DNA from: Pseudonocardia alaniniphila
GTDB taxonomy: Bacteria > Actinomycetota > Actinomycetes > Mycobacteriales > Pseudonocardiaceae
Assembly (NCBI RefSeq): GCF_022524485.1
Contig: NZ_JAKXMK010000026.1
Span: 1-46,624 of the forward strand
Length of the DNA stretch: 46,624 nucleotides
Direction of reading: 5' to 3'
Below are positions 44,798 through 46,624 of the stretch, piece by piece. The notes beneath the pieces are model-generated. The model did not search any database and was not told the DNA's origin. It was given only the letters and a program-made list of their open reading frames with translations. The first letter of the stretch is position 1. Each line of letters starts with the position of its first letter. A program made the translations under genes and the position numbers.

Positions 44798-45645
44798 TCC
44801 CGTCCAAGTTCGATTACGTCAAGCCGTCGTCGGTAGCCGACGCCATCACGGCGCTGCGGGACGGCGGGGACGACGCGAAGATCCTCGCGGGCGGCCAGAG
44901 CCTGATCCCGGTGCTGCGGCTGCGGCTCGCCGCGCCCTCGGTGCTCATCGACCTGGGCGGCATCCCGGAGCTGCGAGGCGTCCGCGAGGACGGCGACCGG
45001 ATCGCGATCGGTGCGATGACGTCCTACTACGACGTCATCCGGGACGACCTGGTGAAGCAGCACGTCACGCTGCTCGCCCAGGCCACGGAGACGGTGGCGG
45101 ACAACCAGGTGCGTCACCGGGGCACGATCGGTGGCTCGCTGGCCCACGCCGACCCGGCAGGTGACCTGGGTGCCGTGGCGCTCGCGCTCGACGCCGAGAT
45201 GGTGATCGCCGGAGCGGAGGGCACGCGCACCGTGCCGGCGAGCGAGTTCTTCCTCGACTACTTCACCACGGCGATCGGTGAGACCGAGATCCTCACCGAG
45301 ATCCGCTTCCCGAAGTACACCGGCTGGGGAAGCCACTACGAGAAGTTCAACCGCACCGCGCAGGCTTGGTCGATGGTCGCCATCGCGGCGGCCATTCGCG
45401 TGGACGGCGGATCCATTGCGGAGGCCCGAGTCGGGCTGACCAACATGGGCACCACGCCGATCCGTGCCACGGGCGTCGAGCAGGCGCTCGTCGGGCAGCC
45501 GGCCACCGCCGACGCCGTGCGCGCCGCAGCCGAGCACGTCACGGAGGGCACAGCCGCTCCGAGTGACGCGGACGCGGCTGCGGACTACCGTGAGCATCTG
45601 GCCAAGGTGCTCACCGGCCGCGCGGTTCTGGCGGCCGCGGGCTGA
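44794..45645 (+). CDS. coxM: Molybdenum hydroxylase medium subunit, FAD-binding (CoxM)
   Basis: A 283-residue FAD subunit from GTG 44794, coupled to coxL by a GTGA overlap. FAD motifs are LAGGQSLIPVLRLRLA and TIGGSLAHADPAGDLG; the C-terminal domain ends with the EHLAKVLTGRAV segment common to the family. It passes electrons out of the complex, probably to the quinone pool. The paralogue at 21738 has the same architecture. A strong terminator lies 14 bases after its stop, before coxG. Confidence 0.94.
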   Translation: MIPSKFDYVKPSSVADAITALRDGGDDAKILAGGQSLIPVLRLRLAAPSVLIDLGGIPELRGVREDGDRIAIGAMTSYYDVIRDDLVKQHVTLLAQATETVADNQVRHRGTIGGSLAHADPAGDLGAVALALDAEMVIAGAEGTRTVPASEFFLDYFTTAIGETEILTEIRFPKYTGWGSHYEKFNRTAQAWSMVAIAAAIRVDGGSIAEARVGLTNMGTTPIRATGVEQALVGQPATADAVRAAAEHVTEGTAAPSDADAAADYREHLAKVLTGRAVLAAAG

Positions 45646-45659
45646 CGTTCGTCGCTAAA

Positions 45660-45705
45660 CCGTGGACGCCTGCTCCGATCACAGGGGCAGGCGTCCACGG
45701 CTTTT
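45660..45705 (+). terminator. Intrinsic terminator between coxM and coxG
   Basis: Arms CCGTGGACGCCTGC and GCAGGCGTCCACGG pair perfectly over 14 bases (17 with TCC/GGG inside), followed directly by CTTTTA. This is the clearest Rho-independent terminator in the window. Because coxG continues on the same strand, its expression must come from readthrough or its own promoter. Confidence 0.9.
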
Positions 45706-45749
45706 ACGCCCCTCGGCGATCGACCAGGGGTCCGAGGAGGAGATAGCTC

Positions 45750-46511
45750 ATGCAGTTGGAGAACAAATTCACGATCGAAGCGCCGATCGAGAAGGCATGG
45801 GAGGCGCTGAACACGCCGGAGACCGTGGCTCCGTGTTTCCCCGGCGCCACTCTCCAGGAATACGAGGGTGACTCCTTCACCGGCACCGTGAAGGTGAAGC
45901 TCGGGCCCATCTCGCTCACGTACAAGGGCAAGGGCACGTACGTGAAGCGCGACGACGACAAGCACGAGGTCGTCATCGAGGCCAACGGTCGTGACTCGCG
46001 CGGCAACGGCACGGCGAAGGCCACCGTCACCGGCACGATGACGGCCGACGGACCGGACCGCACGGCCGTCACGATGGTCACCGACATGACGATCACGGGT
46101 CGCCCCGCGCAGTTCGGCCGGGGTGTCATCTCGGACGTCGCCGACAAGATCATCGGCCAGTTCTCGGCCTGCGTCGCCAGCAAGCTCGCGCCCGAGCAGG
46201 CCACGGGGTCGGCAGCGCAGTCGTCCACCGGCTCCGAGGCCGCCGCAGGCGGGGGCAGCACCAACGGGTCCGGCGCGCCGGCCGCGGCCACGGCCACCGC
46301 CGCCAAGGGCCCGGTTCTGGCGTCCGCCCCCAGCACTCCCGCGCCGGCGAGCGTGCCGAGGGTGGCGGCGCCGTCGATGCGCAGCGAAGTGGATGCGATC
46401 GACCTGCTCGACACCGCGGGTGCCCCGGTGCTCAAGCGGTTGGCACCGGTGGCGGGCGGCCTCCTGCTGCTGCTGATCATCTTCCTGATCAAGCGCAGCC
46501 GCTCCAGCTGA
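45750..46511 (+). CDS. coxG: CoxG-like SRPBCC protein with C-terminal membrane anchor
   Basis: A 253-residue protein from ATG 45750, behind GAGGAGG. Residues 1-150 are the CoxG/SRPBCC lipid-binding fold (MQLENKFTIEAPIEKAWEAL, TVAPCFPGATLQ). A long Ala/Ser/Gly/Pro linker follows (150-220), then a helix near 227-247 ending KRSRSS. CoxG proteins attach or serve CO dehydrogenase-type enzymes at the membrane and have been proposed to carry quinone to them. The C-terminal helix would anchor it with the SRPBCC domain on the cytoplasmic side. Confidence 0.93.
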   Translation: MQLENKFTIEAPIEKAWEALNTPETVAPCFPGATLQEYEGDSFTGTVKVKLGPISLTYKGKGTYVKRDDDKHEVVIEANGRDSRGNGTAKATVTGTMTADGPDRTAVTMVTDMTITGRPAQFGRGVISDVADKIIGQFSACVASKLAPEQATGSAAQSSTGSEAAAGGGSTNGSGAPAAATATAAKGPVLASAPSTPAPASVPRVAAPSMRSEVDAIDLLDTAGAPVLKRLAPVAGGLLLLLIIFLIKRSRSS

Positions 46512-46520
46512 CGAAGCCGC

Positions 46521-46563
46521 CCGAGGGCCACGTTCCGCCCCACGGCGTGAACGTGGCCCTCGG
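46521..46563. terminator. Bidirectional terminator hairpin after coxG
   Basis: Fifteen perfect pairs, CCGAGGGCCACGTTC and GAACGTGGCCCTCGG, around a 13-base loop, ten bases after the coxG stop. It shares the core GCCACGTTC/GAACGTGGC with the hairpin after thiC (18723-18761). Its place between coxG and a possible convergent gene suits termination in both directions. Confidence 0.8.
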
Positions 46564-46582
46564 GCGTCAGGCCGGGGGTCGG

Positions 46583-46624
46583 TCAGCGGTCGCCACCCCG
46601 GTCGTCGTCGTCTCGGTCGTCCCA
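46583..46624 (-). CDS. Possible C-terminal end of a convergent gene (partial)
   Basis: On the minus strand the last 42 bases read WDDRDDDDRGGDR followed by TGA. The charged Asp/Arg tail and the position just across a terminator from coxG fit the end of a convergent gene that begins outside the window. Too little is visible for any functional call. Confidence 0.35.
   Translation of the reverse strand, partial: WDDRDDDDRGGDR

Overview
This is a gene-dense, very GC-rich window. GTG and ATG starts are both common, genes often overlap by one to four bases (GTGA or ATGA junctions), and the gene families are actinobacterial. The left half keeps the relative order and orientation known from mycobacteria around groEL2: groEL, moeA, psd, pssA, a Cdc48-type ATPase, a LytR_C protein, a DUF3263 protein and def, with thiD and thiC further on. 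With the cofactor and redox genes on the right, this points to an actinomycete, most likely of the Pseudonocardiales. The genus is an inference.

Layout. 1-600: the start of groEL (minus strand) behind two CIRCE operators, and a cold-shock gene. 601-6391: moeA, then a 400-base spacer with a CRP/GlxR-like site and a strong intrinsic terminator, then psd-pssA and an AAA+ ATPase. 6402-9145: LytR_C protein, DUF3263 protein, peptide deformylase, and a cytoplasmic HtrA-like protease. 9150-14178: a NarL-type two-component system divergent from a small membrane protein and a MacB/FtsX-type ABC transporter. 14182-15879: Uma2-family nuclease-like protein, methyltransferase, and a deazaflavin-type nitroreductase family protein. 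15961-18701: thiD and thiC, each behind its own TPP riboswitch whose end carries the ribosome binding site. 18869-22553: a three-subunit molybdenum hydroxylase in the order large-small-medium. 22617-28692: Ser/Thr kinase, a second two-component system, and membrane proteins.

The most notable region is 28871-41526, a mycofactocin locus. mftA encodes a 33-residue precursor ending in IDGMCGVY. It is followed by mftB, mftC, two tandem FadH/old-yellow-enzyme-like flavoproteins, mftE and mftF. The usual mftD is absent, and the paired FadH/OYE enzymes sit in its place. One of the two has lost the cysteines of its iron-sulfur site. An IclR-type regulator and a GMC oxidoreductase (MftG-like candidate) lie upstream, and a 19-base near-perfect palindrome sits between mftA and a divergent DUF952-GNAT gene. 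A phosphodiesterase gene on the opposite strand interrupts the cluster before mftF.

Directly downstream is a second molybdenum hydroxylase operon (coxS-coxL-coxM, then coxG behind a terminator). Both large subunits carry the AYRGAGR loop of form II enzymes, so oxidation of CO should not be assumed. MoeA could supply the molybdenum cofactor for both. The right edge shows what may be the end of a convergent gene.
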